A stretch of DNA of 64,000 nt from Paenibacillus sp. JZ16 (GCF_015326965.1 NZ_CP017659.1:4840001-4904000); one strand, 5' to 3'; positions 17,440 to 27,052 are shown, counted from the first letter of the stretch. Notes: generated by a model from the letters alone, not told the origin. Numbers and translations: made by a program.

Positions 17440-17699
17440 CGATCTTTTAACCCTTTTAAGGTCTGGTCGTATTCGCTCATGATCTCAGACAAAGTATCTA
17501 GGAAATCAGGGCTGACGCCGTCAGGAAGGGAGACCTTATTAGCTTTTTTAATGATGATCTCTCCATTTGTTTGATTAACATCAATTTGCACCGTATCACC
17601 TAAATCTAAGCCGATCTGTTTGAGAGCATCCGTCATCGTAATTCCCAAACTGTTACCGAATTTAGTTACTTTCCGTTCCATTTCGTTCACCCTGCTCAT
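17436..17699 (-). CDS. AbrB/MazE-type antitoxin
   Basis: This 87-residue protein starts MSRVNEMERKVTKFGNSLG behind AAGGAGG. The VTKFGNSLGITM segment and the following beta-rich part are the SpoVT/AbrB swapped-hairpin DNA-binding fold found in MazE-type antitoxins. The acidic, helical C-terminus (about 55-87) would wrap the toxin. It overlaps the downstream Doc gene by four bases. Such proteins normally repress their own promoter together with the toxin. Confidence 0.85.
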   Translation of the reverse strand: MSRVNEMERKVTKFGNSLGITMTDALKQIGLDLGDTVQIDVNQTNGEIIIKKANKVSLPDGVSPDFLDTLSEIMSEYDQTLKGLKDR

Positions 17700-17730
17700 A
17701 TAAAGTTTCCTCCTTATCATATTATTCAAC

Positions 17731-17740
17731 TGTTATAACA
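17731..17740. promoter_or_regulatory. palindrome upstream of the antitoxin, possible autoregulation site
   Basis: TGTTATAACA is a perfect 10-base palindrome about 31 bases upstream of the antitoxin start and beside a minus-strand TATAAT. This is where an AbrB-type antitoxin would bind. Placement only; no second copy was found. Confidence 0.35.
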
Positions 17741-17876
17741 ATTATACATTGACTGAGAAATAAGATAAATCTCGATTCTTGTAGTAGCGGTTAAATGAAG
17801 GAGCCGGCTATCCATATGCAGAAATCAATGGTCAATGAATGTTTGATCACCCGAATGGTGAAGGGAGGCGATGCAA

Positions 17877-18824
17877 TTGGAACGAAGAAGGGAACTTATG
17901 GACGCCGCTGTAAGCAGGTTCAGACTCTTGGAGCGGGATCGACTTCAGACGCATTTTTCCGAACACAGCCTTGTCTGTTCTTATCGAAGGGGTGCGGAGA
18001 CCGTGTATGTACGCTTGACCGACGAGTCCCATAAACCGTATGCAAAGATTGCAGGCGAGGTGCAGTGGGTGGAGTTTCTCGGGAGTAACGGCGTTTGCGT
18101 TGCGAGGCCGCACTACTCGGCGGCAGGAAATCTTGCGGAGCGGATTCGGACGGAGGATCATGACTATACGGCGGTCTGTTATGAGGAAGCCAAGGGGCGT
18201 CCGGTCGGGGAGAACGATGCCGATGAGAGCTTACACAGGCGAATGGGCCAATTCATGGGTCGCATGCACGGCATCGCCAAGGGGTACATCCATCTGGATC
18301 CCGTCACAAGACGGCCTGATTGGTCGGATGAGGCGGAAAAAGTCCGGCGTATTGATTTACCGCCATCCGAGAAGGAGATCACCCTTGGTTATCAGGCATT
18401 GTTCCATTATATATCGGACCTTCCGGTTGCTGAGGACGCTTATGGACTGATCCATGCGGATTTCCATTACGGCAATTTTTTCGTGCATGAGGATTCATTG
18501 TGTCTGATTGATTTTGATGCGAGCCGATATTCATGGTTCGTGGATGACATTGCGGTGGCTGCGTTTTTCTCAGGTTTAACCGAAGGAGCCGATTCGGACC
18601 CTGACAGGTTTCTGATCCCGTTCCTGGAAGGATACCGTCTGGAGCATCATCTGGAGGAGAAATGGCTTCGAGAAATCCCGTATTTCATGAAGCTGAGAGA
18701 GATGGGTCGGTATATCAAGCTATTCCATGCCTGCGGCGGAGCATTCGACAAACTCCATCCGTGGGGGCAGTGGTATATGAAAGGGCGTAGGGAAAAGATT
18801 CTGCAAGGCGATCTGCCACTTTAA
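17877..18824 (+). CDS. APH/choline-kinase-like phosphotransferase
   Basis: This protein of about 315 residues has a kinase-like fold. LIHADFHYGNFFV near 195 is the catalytic Brenner-type loop, and CLIDFDAS supplies the metal-binding Asp. Family members phosphorylate aminoglycosides, homoserine, choline, fructosamine or spore-coat targets (CotS type); this substrate is unknown. The TTG at 17877 has the better spacing (8 bases) to GGGAGG; the ATG at 17871 would be only 2 bases from it. It is a single gene with its own terminator. Confidence 0.8.
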   Translation: MERRRELMDAAVSRFRLLERDRLQTHFSEHSLVCSYRRGAETVYVRLTDESHKPYAKIAGEVQWVEFLGSNGVCVARPHYSAAGNLAERIRTEDHDYTAVCYEEAKGRPVGENDADESLHRRMGQFMGRMHGIAKGYIHLDPVTRRPDWSDEAEKVRRIDLPPSEKEITLGYQALFHYISDLPVAEDAYGLIHADFHYGNFFVHEDSLCLIDFDASRYSWFVDDIAVAAFFSGLTEGADSDPDRFLIPFLEGYRLEHHLEEKWLREIPYFMKLREMGRYIKLFHACGGAFDKLHPWGQWYMKGRREKILQGDLPL

Positions 18825-18833
18825 TAAACGCAG

Positions 18834-18867
18834 CCTTGGTTAGAAAGACGGAACCAGGGATTTTTTA
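18834..18867 (+). terminator. terminator after the phosphotransferase gene
   Basis: CCTTGGTT pairs with AACCAGGG (one wobble) followed by six T. The remaining gap to 19138 holds an 8-bp inverted repeat at 18938-18964 (ATTAATTT/AAATTAAT) and the promoter of the peptide transporter. Confidence 0.65.
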
Positions 18868-18986
18868 TATTTAGCGGGAGGGCTGGCTGCGAAGGTTGAT
18901 GCCATGGAGAGGAACGAAATCCTTGCATGTTGAATCTATTAATTTTCGTGAACAGGAAATTAATTCTAGCACGATCAATTATTGCA

Positions 18987-19015
18987 TTGACAGCAAATTC
19001 CGAATCCATTAGTAT
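18987..19015 (+). promoter_or_regulatory. promoter of the peptide ABC transporter operon
   Basis: TTGACA, a 17-base spacer and TAGTAT put the start about 115 bases before the binding-protein ATG. A second TTGACA at 19079-19084 lacks a good -10. Confidence 0.55.
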
Positions 19016-19137
19016 GTGCATAACTTATTAAACCTACCAGATAACTTATAATTTAGGGGTGCGTTCGTTTCACGAGTTTTGACAGAGCATGATGCATACA
19101 TTTCATATGCAAATGTCTACTACATGGGGGGATTACA

Positions 19138-20736
19138 ATGAAAGCCAGAAAGTTAGGTTTACTCTTATCGTCGATCGTGCTGATGCTGTTGATCGCGGCA
19201 TGCGGCAGCGGTTCCGATCAGGCTGCAGAGGGAGCAGCTGAAGACAATGGAAGTGAAAAGCAAACCGAGCAGAAAGAGTACAAAGACGAGCTGAACATCG
19301 CGCTTACGGCTCAGCCGCCTACGTTGGATACGGCCTTGACGGTATCGGCGGTTGCGCTGGATACGGCAGGCAACATCTTCGAGCAGTTGTACACGCTGAA
19401 CGCAAACTATGAGCCTGTACCTGCTCTGGCAGAGTCCGTCGAACGAAGCGAGGATGGATTAACGTATACGTTCGCCCTTCGCCAAGGCGTGAAGTTCCAC
19501 AACGGGAAAGAGATGACGTCCGAGGATGTTGTAGCATCGATGAACCGCTGGCTGGTGACTTCGTCCCGTGCGAAGGTGCTGCTGATGAATGCTAAATTCG
19601 AAGCCGTCGATACGTATACCGTGAAGCTGACCGTAGAGGCGCCTACGTCGGACGTGTTGATTCTTATTGCATCGCAAGCGCAGTTCCCTTCCATCATGCC
19701 GAAAGAGATTGTAGAATCAGCGCCGGCTGACGGGATCAAGGAGTACATCGGTACGGGTCCTTATAAATTCCAGGAATGGAAGCAGGATCAGTACATACAT
19801 TTGGTGCGAAACGACGATTATTATCAGGTGGCGGATACGGAGCCGAGCGGATTTGACGGGCGAAAAGAAGCTCCTACCCAGAATCTGTACTTCCATTTCG
19901 TCACGGACCACTCCACGCGGATTGCAGGCGTGAAGACCGGACAGTACGATGTGGCGGATAGCATTCCGATCGAAAGCTACGATGAGCTTGCTGCCGACAA
20001 CAATATCAATTTGCTTTCGTTCCCTGGTGGTGCACTGACGGCATTTTTCAATACCAGCGAGGGATTGTTACAGGACGTGAAGATTCGCCAGGCCATTCTC
20101 GCCGCGTTTAATAATGAGGAGATCATGTTGGCGAGCTTTGCCAAGCCGGATTTATACTCCTTGGCACCGGGTTACCTGAATACGAACCAAGTCCAATGGT
20201 CGACCGAAGCCGGAGCGGAGTATTACAACCAGTCGAACCCGGAGAAGGCCAAGCAGCTGCTGCAAGAGGCCGGTTATAACGGCGAAGAAATCACGCTGCT
20301 GACGACCAAAGACTATAACGAGATGTACACGGCCACATTGGTCATTCAGGAGCAGCTTCGTCAGATCGGCATGAACGTAAAAGTGGAGAACTTCGATTTC
20401 CCGACGTTCCTGGAAACGAAGAACGACCGCTCCAAGTGGGACATTTTCGTTGCGAGCACGGGCTATCAAATTACGCCGCCGCAGCTGTTGGCCGTCAATC
20501 CGGATTGGGCCGGACTCGACAATGAAACGGTCAAGCAGGCACTGATCGATATTCGCGGGGCAGCCACGCCGGAAGCCGCCAAGCAGGAATGGGAGAAACT
20601 GCAGGGCTTCCTGTACGAATTTGCCTCCTCCACCGTGATCGGACATTATAATGGCGTCGTCGCCACAACGAAGAAGCTTGAAGGCTTCGAGCTGTTTGAA
20701 GCGCCGGTGGTCTGGAATGCCAAAGTAGCGAAGTAA
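19138..20736 (+). CDS. oligopeptide/dipeptide-binding lipoprotein (SBP_bac_5)
   Basis: This 532-residue protein has a lipoprotein signal with lipobox LIAAC (Cys21), followed by an acidic linker. The mature domain shows family 5 signatures: YEPVPALAESVERSEDGLTYTFALRQGVKFHNGKEMTSEDV in pieces near 80-125, and TGPYKFQEW near 200. It delivers short peptides or related nickel/opine-type ligands to the permease encoded downstream. The start follows GGGGGG. A strong hairpin after the stop would leave this abundant subunit in excess over the permease. Confidence 0.9.
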   Translation: MKARKLGLLLSSIVLMLLIAACGSGSDQAAEGAAEDNGSEKQTEQKEYKDELNIALTAQPPTLDTALTVSAVALDTAGNIFEQLYTLNANYEPVPALAESVERSEDGLTYTFALRQGVKFHNGKEMTSEDVVASMNRWLVTSSRAKVLLMNAKFEAVDTYTVKLTVEAPTSDVLILIASQAQFPSIMPKEIVESAPADGIKEYIGTGPYKFQEWKQDQYIHLVRNDDYYQVADTEPSGFDGRKEAPTQNLYFHFVTDHSTRIAGVKTGQYDVADSIPIESYDELAADNNINLLSFPGGALTAFFNTSEGLLQDVKIRQAILAAFNNEEIMLASFAKPDLYSLAPGYLNTNQVQWSTEAGAEYYNQSNPEKAKQLLQEAGYNGEEITLLTTKDYNEMYTATLVIQEQLRQIGMNVKVENFDFPTFLETKNDRSKWDIFVASTGYQITPPQLLAVNPDWAGLDNETVKQALIDIRGAATPEAAKQEWEKLQGFLYEFASSTVIGHYNGVVATTKKLEGFELFEAPVVWNAKVAK

Positions 20737-20744
20737 GCATATAT

Positions 20745-20794
20745 GGAGGGTGTTACAAGTTACCGAAGTAACTTCGATAACACCTTCCTTTTTT
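20745..20794 (+). terminator. intra-operon hairpin (partial terminator)
   Basis: The outer stem GGAGGGTGTTA/TAACACCTTCC encloses an inner hairpin AAGTTAC-CGAA-GTAACTT; six T follow. It lies between the binding-protein and permease genes, which read in the same direction, so it probably allows partial read-through or protects the 3' end of the upstream mRNA. Confidence 0.75.
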
Positions 20795-20835
20795 GAAATT
20801 GGATTCATAGACCATGTACAAATGAGGGATTTGTA

Positions 20836-21786
20836 GTGCTGGCTTATATTACGAAAAGACTTTTGTCGCTGATTCCCGTGCTGGCCGTTGTCACCATCGC
20901 TATTTTTCTGATCATCCACATTACGCCAGGAGATCCGGCAGCGGCGATATTGGGCATGGAGGCGTCGCAGGAGGAAATACAGAAGCTGAATCAAGATCTG
21001 GGCTTAGATCGCCCGATTCTCGAACAGTATACAAGCTGGGTAGCCAACGTATTTAAGGGAGATCTGGGGGATTCGATCTTCATGAATCAGCCGGTTAGCG
21101 AAGCCATCGCGGAGCATATCACCCCAACGCTATCATTAGCCATTCTGGCGCAGGTTATCGCAATTATACTGGCGATTCCCTTCGGGATTATCGCTGCTTA
21201 CAAGCGAGGGTCCATCGCAGATTATACGCTGATGGGGATGTCCTTGCTGGGCATGGCCTTACCCAGTTTTTTGCTGGGATTGTTCCTCATGCTGTTTGTT
21301 GGCGTCAAGCTGCAGTGGCTGCCGGTCGCTGGATATGAACCGCTGAGCAGCGGGCTCTGGGAACATATAAAGTATCTGATTCTTCCCGGTATTTCGCTTG
21401 GGACCATACAGGCGGTCCTGATCACGCGAATGACCCGTTCGTCCATGCTGGAAGTGCTGAATTTGAATTTCATCAAGACAGCCAGATCCAAAGGCCTGCA
21501 TGAAATGAAGGTGCTGTTCAAACATGCGTTCCGGAGCGCGTTTCTGCCCATTCTGACCGTTATTGGACAAACATTCGGCACTTTGGTGACAGGGGCCGTG
21601 GTCGTGGAGGCGATATTCAATATTCCCGGATTGGGTCAATTGATCTTAAATTCCATTGCCAGAAGAGATTTTGCAGTGATCCAAGGCGTGGTGCTTGTCG
21701 TCACACTCATGTACGTCACCATCAACTTGATTATCGACTTGCTGTATGGCGCGGTTGATCCGCGTGTTCGTTTGGAACGCAAATAA
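20836..21786 (+). CDS. peptide ABC transporter permease, DppB/OppB type
   Basis: This 316-residue protein starts at GTG behind GAGGG. It has the DppB N-terminus (MLAYITKRLLSLIPVLAVV), about six transmembrane helices and the EAA coupling loop near 215-235 (TARSKGLHEMKVLFKHAFRS). The C-terminal DPRVRLE is typical of the family. It pairs with the DppC-like permease encoded 15 bases downstream. Confidence 0.93.
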   Translation: MLAYITKRLLSLIPVLAVVTIAIFLIIHITPGDPAAAILGMEASQEEIQKLNQDLGLDRPILEQYTSWVANVFKGDLGDSIFMNQPVSEAIAEHITPTLSLAILAQVIAIILAIPFGIIAAYKRGSIADYTLMGMSLLGMALPSFLLGLFLMLFVGVKLQWLPVAGYEPLSSGLWEHIKYLILPGISLGTIQAVLITRMTRSSMLEVLNLNFIKTARSKGLHEMKVLFKHAFRSAFLPILTVIGQTFGTLVTGAVVVEAIFNIPGLGQLILNSIARRDFAVIQGVVLVVTLMYVTINLIIDLLYGAVDPRVRLERK

Positions 21787-21801
21787 AAGAGGTGTGATTG
21801 G

Positions 21802-22707
21802 ATGGCAACTGTTCAGGAAAAAGAATACGTCGCTCAAGTCAGTAAAAAGCTGAAAAAAGAGCAGCGTGCACTAGGATATCGCCGATTGAGGTCGAACTAC
21901 GGGCTGTTGATCGGAGCGACCATCTTTGTTTTATTGGTAATTCTGGCGCTGATCGGACCGCTCTTGACTACCTACGGCCCGTACGAGATGAAAGTTGTAG
22001 ACCGTTTAACGCCGCCAGGGGCCGAGCATTGGCTGGGTACCGACGAATTTGGCCGGGATTTGTTAACCAGGCTTCTCTACGGTGCCAGGGTATCGATCAG
22101 CGTAGGACTGGCGGTTGCGCTGCTGTCCTCGGCATTGGGGCTCGTGATCGGCGTCTATGCGACGTATTATAAAACGCTGGATCATATTCTTATGCGCATC
22201 TGTGACGGGTTGATCGCGATTCCGGGAATCCTGCTCGCCATTGCCTTAATGGCCGCACTCGGCGCATCCGCCATCAATGTCATCACGGCGCTAACCATCG
22301 TGTTCACGCCGAATATTGCCCGGGTCGTCCGCTCGGCCGCGCTGGTGGTACGCGAGCAAACCTACATCGAGGCGATGCATGTCCAGGGAGCAAGCGCAAC
22401 GCGCATCATATGGCAGCACATCGTGCCGAATGTAATGTCGCCTCTATTGGTACAGGCGACATTCGTATTTGCTGAAGCCATTATATCCGAGGCCGCGCTA
22501 AGTTTTCTCGGAGCGGGCATTCCTGCCCCTGAAGCCAGCTGGGGGAACATTCTGCAAGCAAGCAAACTAGTTATTTATAAGGCATGGTGGATGGTCGTAT
22601 TCCCCGGGGCCACGCTCGTTTTGTCTGTACTCAGTCTGAATTTGCTGGGCGACGGGCTGCGCGACTTGCTGGATCCCCGCGTGAAGCAAAAGTTGAGAAA
22701 GTCATGA
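21802..22707 (+). CDS. peptide ABC transporter permease, DppC/OppC type
   Basis: This 301-residue protein has about six transmembrane helices, the family motif HWLGTDEFGRDLLTRLLYGARVS near 75, the EAA loop (EAMHVQGASATRIIWQHI) and a C-terminal GDGLRDLLDPR. It starts behind GAGGTG and forms the heterodimeric channel with DppB. Confidence 0.93.
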   Translation: MATVQEKEYVAQVSKKLKKEQRALGYRRLRSNYGLLIGATIFVLLVILALIGPLLTTYGPYEMKVVDRLTPPGAEHWLGTDEFGRDLLTRLLYGARVSISVGLAVALLSSALGLVIGVYATYYKTLDHILMRICDGLIAIPGILLAIALMAALGASAINVITALTIVFTPNIARVVRSAALVVREQTYIEAMHVQGASATRIIWQHIVPNVMSPLLVQATFVFAEAIISEAALSFLGAGIPAPEASWGNILQASKLVIYKAWWMVVFPGATLVLSVLSLNLLGDGLRDLLDPRVKQKLRKS

Positions 22708-22728
22708 ATATAAGCTGGAGGTATTTTC

Positions 22729-23751
22729 ATGAATAACGAGCCTCTATTGGAAGTGAGAAATCTAAAAACGCATTTTCATACCGAGCGGGGGAAAGTGACG
22801 GCTGTGAACGGAGTCAGTTTTTCCATGAATAAAGGCGACATCATCGGCATTGTCGGAGAATCCGGCAGCGGAAAGAGCGTCATGTCCCAATCGATCATGA
22901 GGCTGCTGGACCATACGGATGCGATCGAGTACGAGGGGGAGATCCTGTTTGAGAAGCAGGACCTGCTGTCTCTTTCGCCTTCTAAATTACGGGCGGTCCG
23001 CGGCGACAAAATCTCCATGGTTTTTCAGGACCCGCTTACGTCCCTAAGTCCCGTGTATACGATAGGTAATCAAATCGGGGAAGCCATTCGTCTCCATCAG
23101 AGGAAGTCCAAGAAGGAAGCTCGTCAACAAGCCATTGAGATTCTGCGGATGACGGGTATTCCATCTCCGGAGGTGAGGGTGGATGAATATCCCCATCAGC
23201 TGTCGGGAGGAATGCAGCAGCGGGCGATGATTGCCATGGCACTCTCCTGTGAGCCGAACCTGTTGATTGCGGATGAACCGACAACCGCGCTCGACGTAAC
23301 GATTCAGGCGCAGATTCTGGAGCTGATCGCCGATTTGAACCGCAAAATGGGCATGGGCGTGCTGTTTATCACGCATGATCTGGGTGTCGTATCGGAAATT
23401 TGTACGGGCGTGAAGGTGATGTACTTGGGGAAAATCGTGGAAGAAGCCCCCACGGAACAGCTGTTTCATAAACCGCTCCATCCTTATACGCAGGGACTGA
23501 TCCAATCGATCCCCAAGCTGGAGGGGGACAGAAACGATGAGCTTCATGTCATTGAGGGAACGGTGCCCTCTCTGACGGATATTCCGCAGGGCTGCGGCTT
23601 TTCTACGCGATGTCCTTATGCCGATGAATTATGCCGTGCCTCAGAGCCGCCAATGCAAACGGCACATATGGACCATCGAGTGAAGTGCTGGCATTACGAG
23701 GCCATAAACGAGTCGAAAGGGAGGGAGACAACCGTTGGAACAAACAGCTGA
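22729..23751 (+). CDS. peptide ABC transporter ATPase, DppD/OppD type
   Basis: This 340-residue ATPase has Walker A GESGSGKS near 44, signature LSGGMQQR, Walker [13 protein letters not shown] and the oligopeptide C-terminal extension with [14 protein letters not shown], a Cys-rich motif found in this subfamily. It starts behind a short GGAGG and overlaps the next gene by 17 bases, so the two ATPases are coupled. Confidence 0.93.
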   Translation: MNNEPLLEVRNLKTHFHTERGKVTAVNGVSFSMNKGDIIGIVGESGSGKSVMSQSIMRLLDHTDAIEYEGEILFEKQDLLSLSPSKLRAVRGDKISMVFQDPLTSLSPVYTIGNQIGEAIRLHQRKSKKEARQQAIEILRMTGIPSPEVRVDEYPHQLSGGMQQRAMIAMALSCEPNLLIADEPTTALDVTIQAQILELIADLNRKMGMGVLFITHDLGVVSEICTGVKVMYLGKIVEEAPTEQLFHKPLHPYTQGLIQSIPKLEGDRNDELHVIEGTVPSLTDIPQGCGFSTRCPYADELCRASEPPMQTAHMDHRVKCWHYEAINESKGRETTVGTNS

Positions 23752-24736
23752 TCATTCGATTTTAAAGGTAAGCTCCCTTCACAAGCAGTTCCCGGTGTAC
23801 GGATCCTTCGGTAAGTTATGGGGCGCCAAGGGATATGTAAGAGCCGTAACGGATGTTTCTTTTCAATTAAGAGAGGGAGAGACGTACGGACTTGTCGGAG
23901 AATCCGGTTCCGGTAAAACTACCACGGGGCGTACGATCCTAGGATTAACCCCGGCAAGCCAAGGTCAGGTTCTATACCGGGACCGGGATTTGGCTGCGAT
24001 GTCGAGGAAGGAAATCCGGAAATTCCGCAAGGACGTACAGCTTGTTTTTCAAGATCCGTTCTCTTCGCTTAACCCGAGGAAAAGAATCGGCCGAATTCTG
24101 GAGGAGCCCCTGATTATTCATAAAATGGGAGACAAGGCAGAGCGTCGGGAAAAAGTATTTCACATCCTGAAAACCGTGGGCCTGCAGCCGGAGCATTATT
24201 TCCGTTTTCCTCATGAATTCTCGGGCGGTCAGCGCCAGCGTTTGGGCTTGGCGCGCGCGCTTATCATGAATCCGAAGATTATCGTATGCGACGAGCCGGT
24301 CTCGGCACTGGACGTCTCCATTCAGTCGCAAATTTTGAATATGCTCAAGCGCCTGCAGCGGGAATTGAAATTAACGCTATTATTTATTACGCATGATATC
24401 AGCGTGGTTCGGTATATTTCCGATCGGATCGGCATTATGTATCTCGGGAAAATCGTGGAAGAAGCTTTAACGGATGATCTATTCCATGAGCCGTTGCATC
24501 CCTATACGAAGGCGCTGTTCTCAGCGGTACCCGACTTTACCCGCAGCCGATTACAGGACCGGGTGATATTGCGGGGGGAAATCCCGTCCCCTTTATCTCC
24601 GCCGAGCGGCTGTGTTTTTCATACGCGCTGTCCCTTTGCAACGGATATCTGCAAGGCAGAAGTTCCGGCTTTAAGAGAAGTTCGGCCCAACCAGAAGGTA
24701 GCTTGCCATCTTGTTGATGAGAGCCGTTCATCCTGA
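23735..24736 (+). CDS. peptide ABC transporter ATPase, DppF/OppF type
   Basis: This 333-residue ATPase has Walker A GESGSGKTT, signature FSGGQRQR, Walker B VCDEPVSALD and C-terminal CVFHTRCPFATDIC. The start is TTG behind GGGAGG inside the end of the DppD gene. It completes a full A-B-C-D-F peptide importer. Confidence 0.93.
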   Translation: MEQTADHSILKVSSLHKQFPVYGSFGKLWGAKGYVRAVTDVSFQLREGETYGLVGESGSGKTTTGRTILGLTPASQGQVLYRDRDLAAMSRKEIRKFRKDVQLVFQDPFSSLNPRKRIGRILEEPLIIHKMGDKAERREKVFHILKTVGLQPEHYFRFPHEFSGGQRQRLGLARALIMNPKIIVCDEPVSALDVSIQSQILNMLKRLQRELKLTLLFITHDISVVRYISDRIGIMYLGKIVEEALTDDLFHEPLHPYTKALFSAVPDFTRSRLQDRVILRGEIPSPLSPPSGCVFHTRCPFATDICKAEVPALREVRPNQKVACHLVDESRSS

Positions 24737-24766
24737 ACGAAGACAAAAAGAAAAGAGGCTAAGAAC

Positions 24767-25186
24767 ATGACAACGTTAAAAATCGTAGAGGGTCAGGATC
24801 GAATATTCAATGAGGCGGGGGTTCAGCTCGTCGGAAACCACGGTCCGAATCTGGAGGGCGGCTTGTCTCCGAGAGAGCTGCTGGAAGCGTCCCTGGCGCT
24901 ATGCGTGTCCATATCACTCCAAAAAATAATGGCTTACGACGGCGTGGATTATGATAAATCCTCCATTCATATCGAAGTGTCGTCGGTAAAGGCAGAAGAT
25001 AAAAGCAATAAGTTCTCGCATTTTAACGTCCATGTCACGCTGCCGCAAACGCTGGATCCCGCCTACAAGGAGAAGCTGAAATCTGTTGTAGAACGAGCCT
25101 GCACGATCGGCAATACGCTGAAGAGCGAGGCCGTTGTTGAACTGATCGAGGTGAATGAATCCATCGAAACGAGCAGCAATGCGTAA
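24767..25186 (+). CDS. OsmC/Ohr-family peroxide-reducing protein
   Basis: This 139-residue protein has the two family cysteines, one in LALCVSIS near 46 and one in ERACTIGNTL near 110. OsmC-type proteins reduce organic hydroperoxides through this pair. The form here is like the short YhfA-type branch. It is 30 bases after the DppF-like gene on the same strand, so it may be co-transcribed with the peptide importer; a functional link is not obvious. Confidence 0.85.
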   Translation: MTTLKIVEGQDRIFNEAGVQLVGNHGPNLEGGLSPRELLEASLALCVSISLQKIMAYDGVDYDKSSIHIEVSSVKAEDKSNKFSHFNVHVTLPQTLDPAYKEKLKSVVERACTIGNTLKSEAVVELIEVNESIETSSNA

Positions 25187-25223
25187 CTCGTAAGCTTCTG
25201 TGTTCATCTTTTATGCTAATCCG

Positions 25224-25267
25224 ACAACAGCCTTTGTCCAGGATTCATCGTGGACTAAGGCTGTTGT
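25224..25267. repeat. inverted repeat between convergent genes
   Basis: ACAACAGCCTT pairs with AAGGCTGTTGT, with further pairing of TCCA/TGGA inside. It lies between convergent osmC and the flavoprotein gene and has no clear T-run on either strand, so it could be a weak bidirectional terminator. Confidence 0.5.
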
Positions 25268-25290
25268 GTTCTTAGGAACCGTGCAATGCA

Positions 25291-25872
25291 CTATTTTGAA
25301 TCGGCATAATGCAATCCCAGCTGATAAGCTCGTTCGAGCAAACTCTCCATATGCTCCGGTCTGGCCTCTAGCGTATCATAGAAGAATTCCACACGGGAAT
25401 TCTTGATTCCGGAGTAGTCGGCCATTCCAACATTGAGGGAAAGGGATAACATCTGATCATAGCCCCGCTTGGCGAAATGATCCTCCGAAGCCCCTGCTAA
25501 CGCAAGCCATAACACCTGTTGGTGATGAAGCTTTGAGCCGCCGCCGTAAGCGAAGCCATGATTCCAGACACGATCGATATACCCTTTCAGCATGGCAGGG
25601 ACTCCGTACCACCATACCGGGAAGATATAGGCCAGCGCGTCGTGCTCCTTCATCCGTGCGATTTCAGCCTCAACCTCAGGAGAATAGATCTTGGAAGGGT
25701 CAGACCAATCGGGTTCGTCTGCCTCCCACAGGACCGGATCGAAACCGATGCGGTGGAGGTCCAGAATTTCCGCTTCATGCCCGGCGTCCCTAAGCCCTTG
25801 TACAAACTTCTCGGTTACTGCAAATGTAAAGGAATTTTCACGTGGATGTGTAACAACTGTTAATACCTTCAT
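25291..25872 (-). CDS. NAD(P)H-dependent flavoprotein oxidoreductase (quinone reductase-like)
   Basis: This 193-residue protein has the flavodoxin_2/NQO1 fold: VVTHPRENSFTFAV at the N-terminus (flavin phosphate loop), FPVWWYGVPAMLKGYIDRVW near 85-105 and a GGGSKLHHQQ segment. Related enzymes (MdaB, KefF, WrbA-like) reduce quinones by two electrons. Its ATG overlaps the stop of the upstream gene (ATGA). It is divergent from an HxlR regulator, a common pairing for electrophile-inducible quinone reductases. Confidence 0.88.
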   Translation of the reverse strand: MKVLTVVTHPRENSFTFAVTEKFVQGLRDAGHEAEILDLHRIGFDPVLWEADEPDWSDPSKIYSPEVEAEIARMKEHDALAYIFPVWWYGVPAMLKGYIDRVWNHGFAYGGGSKLHHQQVLWLALAGASEDHFAKRGYDQMLSLSLNVGMADYSGIKNSRVEFFYDTLEARPEHMESLLERAYQLGLHYADSK

Positions 25873-26873
25873 GAGGGTTCACCTACTCTTTCTTCTCTTC
25901 GAATTTGAATGCCAAATTGTTCAATACGTGCCATTGCGGTTTCAAGAGGAACCAGCGTTTCCGGTAGATAGAAGCCTCCGGGAGCAGGAGATGAGCCGTC
26001 CCAGCCCAGAATGCGCTCAATGGACAGGAGAATACCGAGGGCCGTAAAATGCGCCTGTCCCTTCGGATCGGTCAACGTGACTCTCCGTTTCGCGTAACGG
26101 CCGTCAAGAAGTACGCCTTCAAGGTCAATGTAGAGGTCTTGGGAGGCTCTGCCTCCAGCCCGTGTTCCTATGGAGTCATGGATGGCGAAGTCGAATCGAA
26201 TATTAGGCGCTCCCGTAACAGACGCGAGGCTTGGAACATCCAATAAACTCATGGGATGGCCTTCTACCCGGAGACCATTAGAAAGACTTATGCTCCTCGG
26301 ATACTTCGCAGCCTCAACCCATTTCCATCTCCCGTTTTCCCGGATAAGGGCACGGTTGATAAACCCTTCGGTATCTTCCAGCGTCATAGGGCCCATCGGA
26401 TCGCGTTCATCGTAGTGACCCGCCAAGTCGATCGATTGGACGCTTTGGAAAGAGTTCGCCTCCTGATATGCGACCAAGGTCAGAATCCCTGCTTGCGAAT
26501 GTCCCAGAGGGACAATGGGTGCTTGAGGGGGATGACTTTGCATGGCGAATAGCATAGGTGTCAGCTCGTCGGCAAGCTTCGTGATTCCGATATGTGCAAT
26601 TCCTTTTGCGAGGGCTTCTTGAATGAGGAAGTCGGCCGGATCCTGAATCGTAGAAACGATGAGGTCGGCTTGATCCAGCTCCCCTGGAGCCAGACCCTGG
26701 CGGATATCTAAAAAAGCGGTGCGGGCGTTTCCTAGCTCCTGTACCAATAAGCTCCCCTTCTCGGGATTCCTTCCGGCGAGAATAATCTCGGTTTCTTGAT
26801 TGATCGTTCGGATATGCCGGGCAACGGCACTCCCGATTACGCCATAACCTCCGGCAATGTAAATACGCTGCAT
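25869..26873 (-). CDS. saccharopine dehydrogenase-like NAD(P)-binding protein
   Basis: This 334-residue protein has an N-terminal Rossmann fold (IYIAGGYGVIGSAVARHI, a GxGxxG motif) with the layout of the saccharopine dehydrogenase/trans-acting enoyl reductase-like family. The substrate is unknown. It starts behind GGGGGTG, is first in a two-gene operon with the quinone reductase, and is divergent from HxlR. Lysine metabolism is unlikely, since no other such gene is nearby. Confidence 0.75.
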   Translation of the reverse strand: MQRIYIAGGYGVIGSAVARHIRTINQETEIILAGRNPEKGSLLVQELGNARTAFLDIRQGLAPGELDQADLIVSTIQDPADFLIQEALAKGIAHIGITKLADELTPMLFAMQSHPPQAPIVPLGHSQAGILTLVAYQEANSFQSVQSIDLAGHYDERDPMGPMTLEDTEGFINRALIRENGRWKWVEAAKYPRSISLSNGLRVEGHPMSLLDVPSLASVTGAPNIRFDFAIHDSIGTRAGGRASQDLYIDLEGVLLDGRYAKRRVTLTDPKGQAHFTALGILLSIERILGWDGSSPAPGGFYLPETLVPLETAMARIEQFGIQIRREERVGEPS

Positions 26874-27052
26874 GTTATTTCACCCCCATGTTTTTATGAT
26901 GCAGTACTGGTATAAGGGGATTATGTAACATATAATGACGGAAAGGAAGTACGCACTTAATTGTTCTATAAGCACCTAAAAGTATCATTAGTACCCCAAA
27001 GTGCCTGTTGTTAGAGATATGCCACTTACGTTCAAAAAGGAGAGAAGTTCTT

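Noticed and set aside
18821..19021. 66-codon minus-strand frame after the phosphotransferase gene
   Set aside because: It covers the terminator and the peptide-operon promoter and has no start signal.
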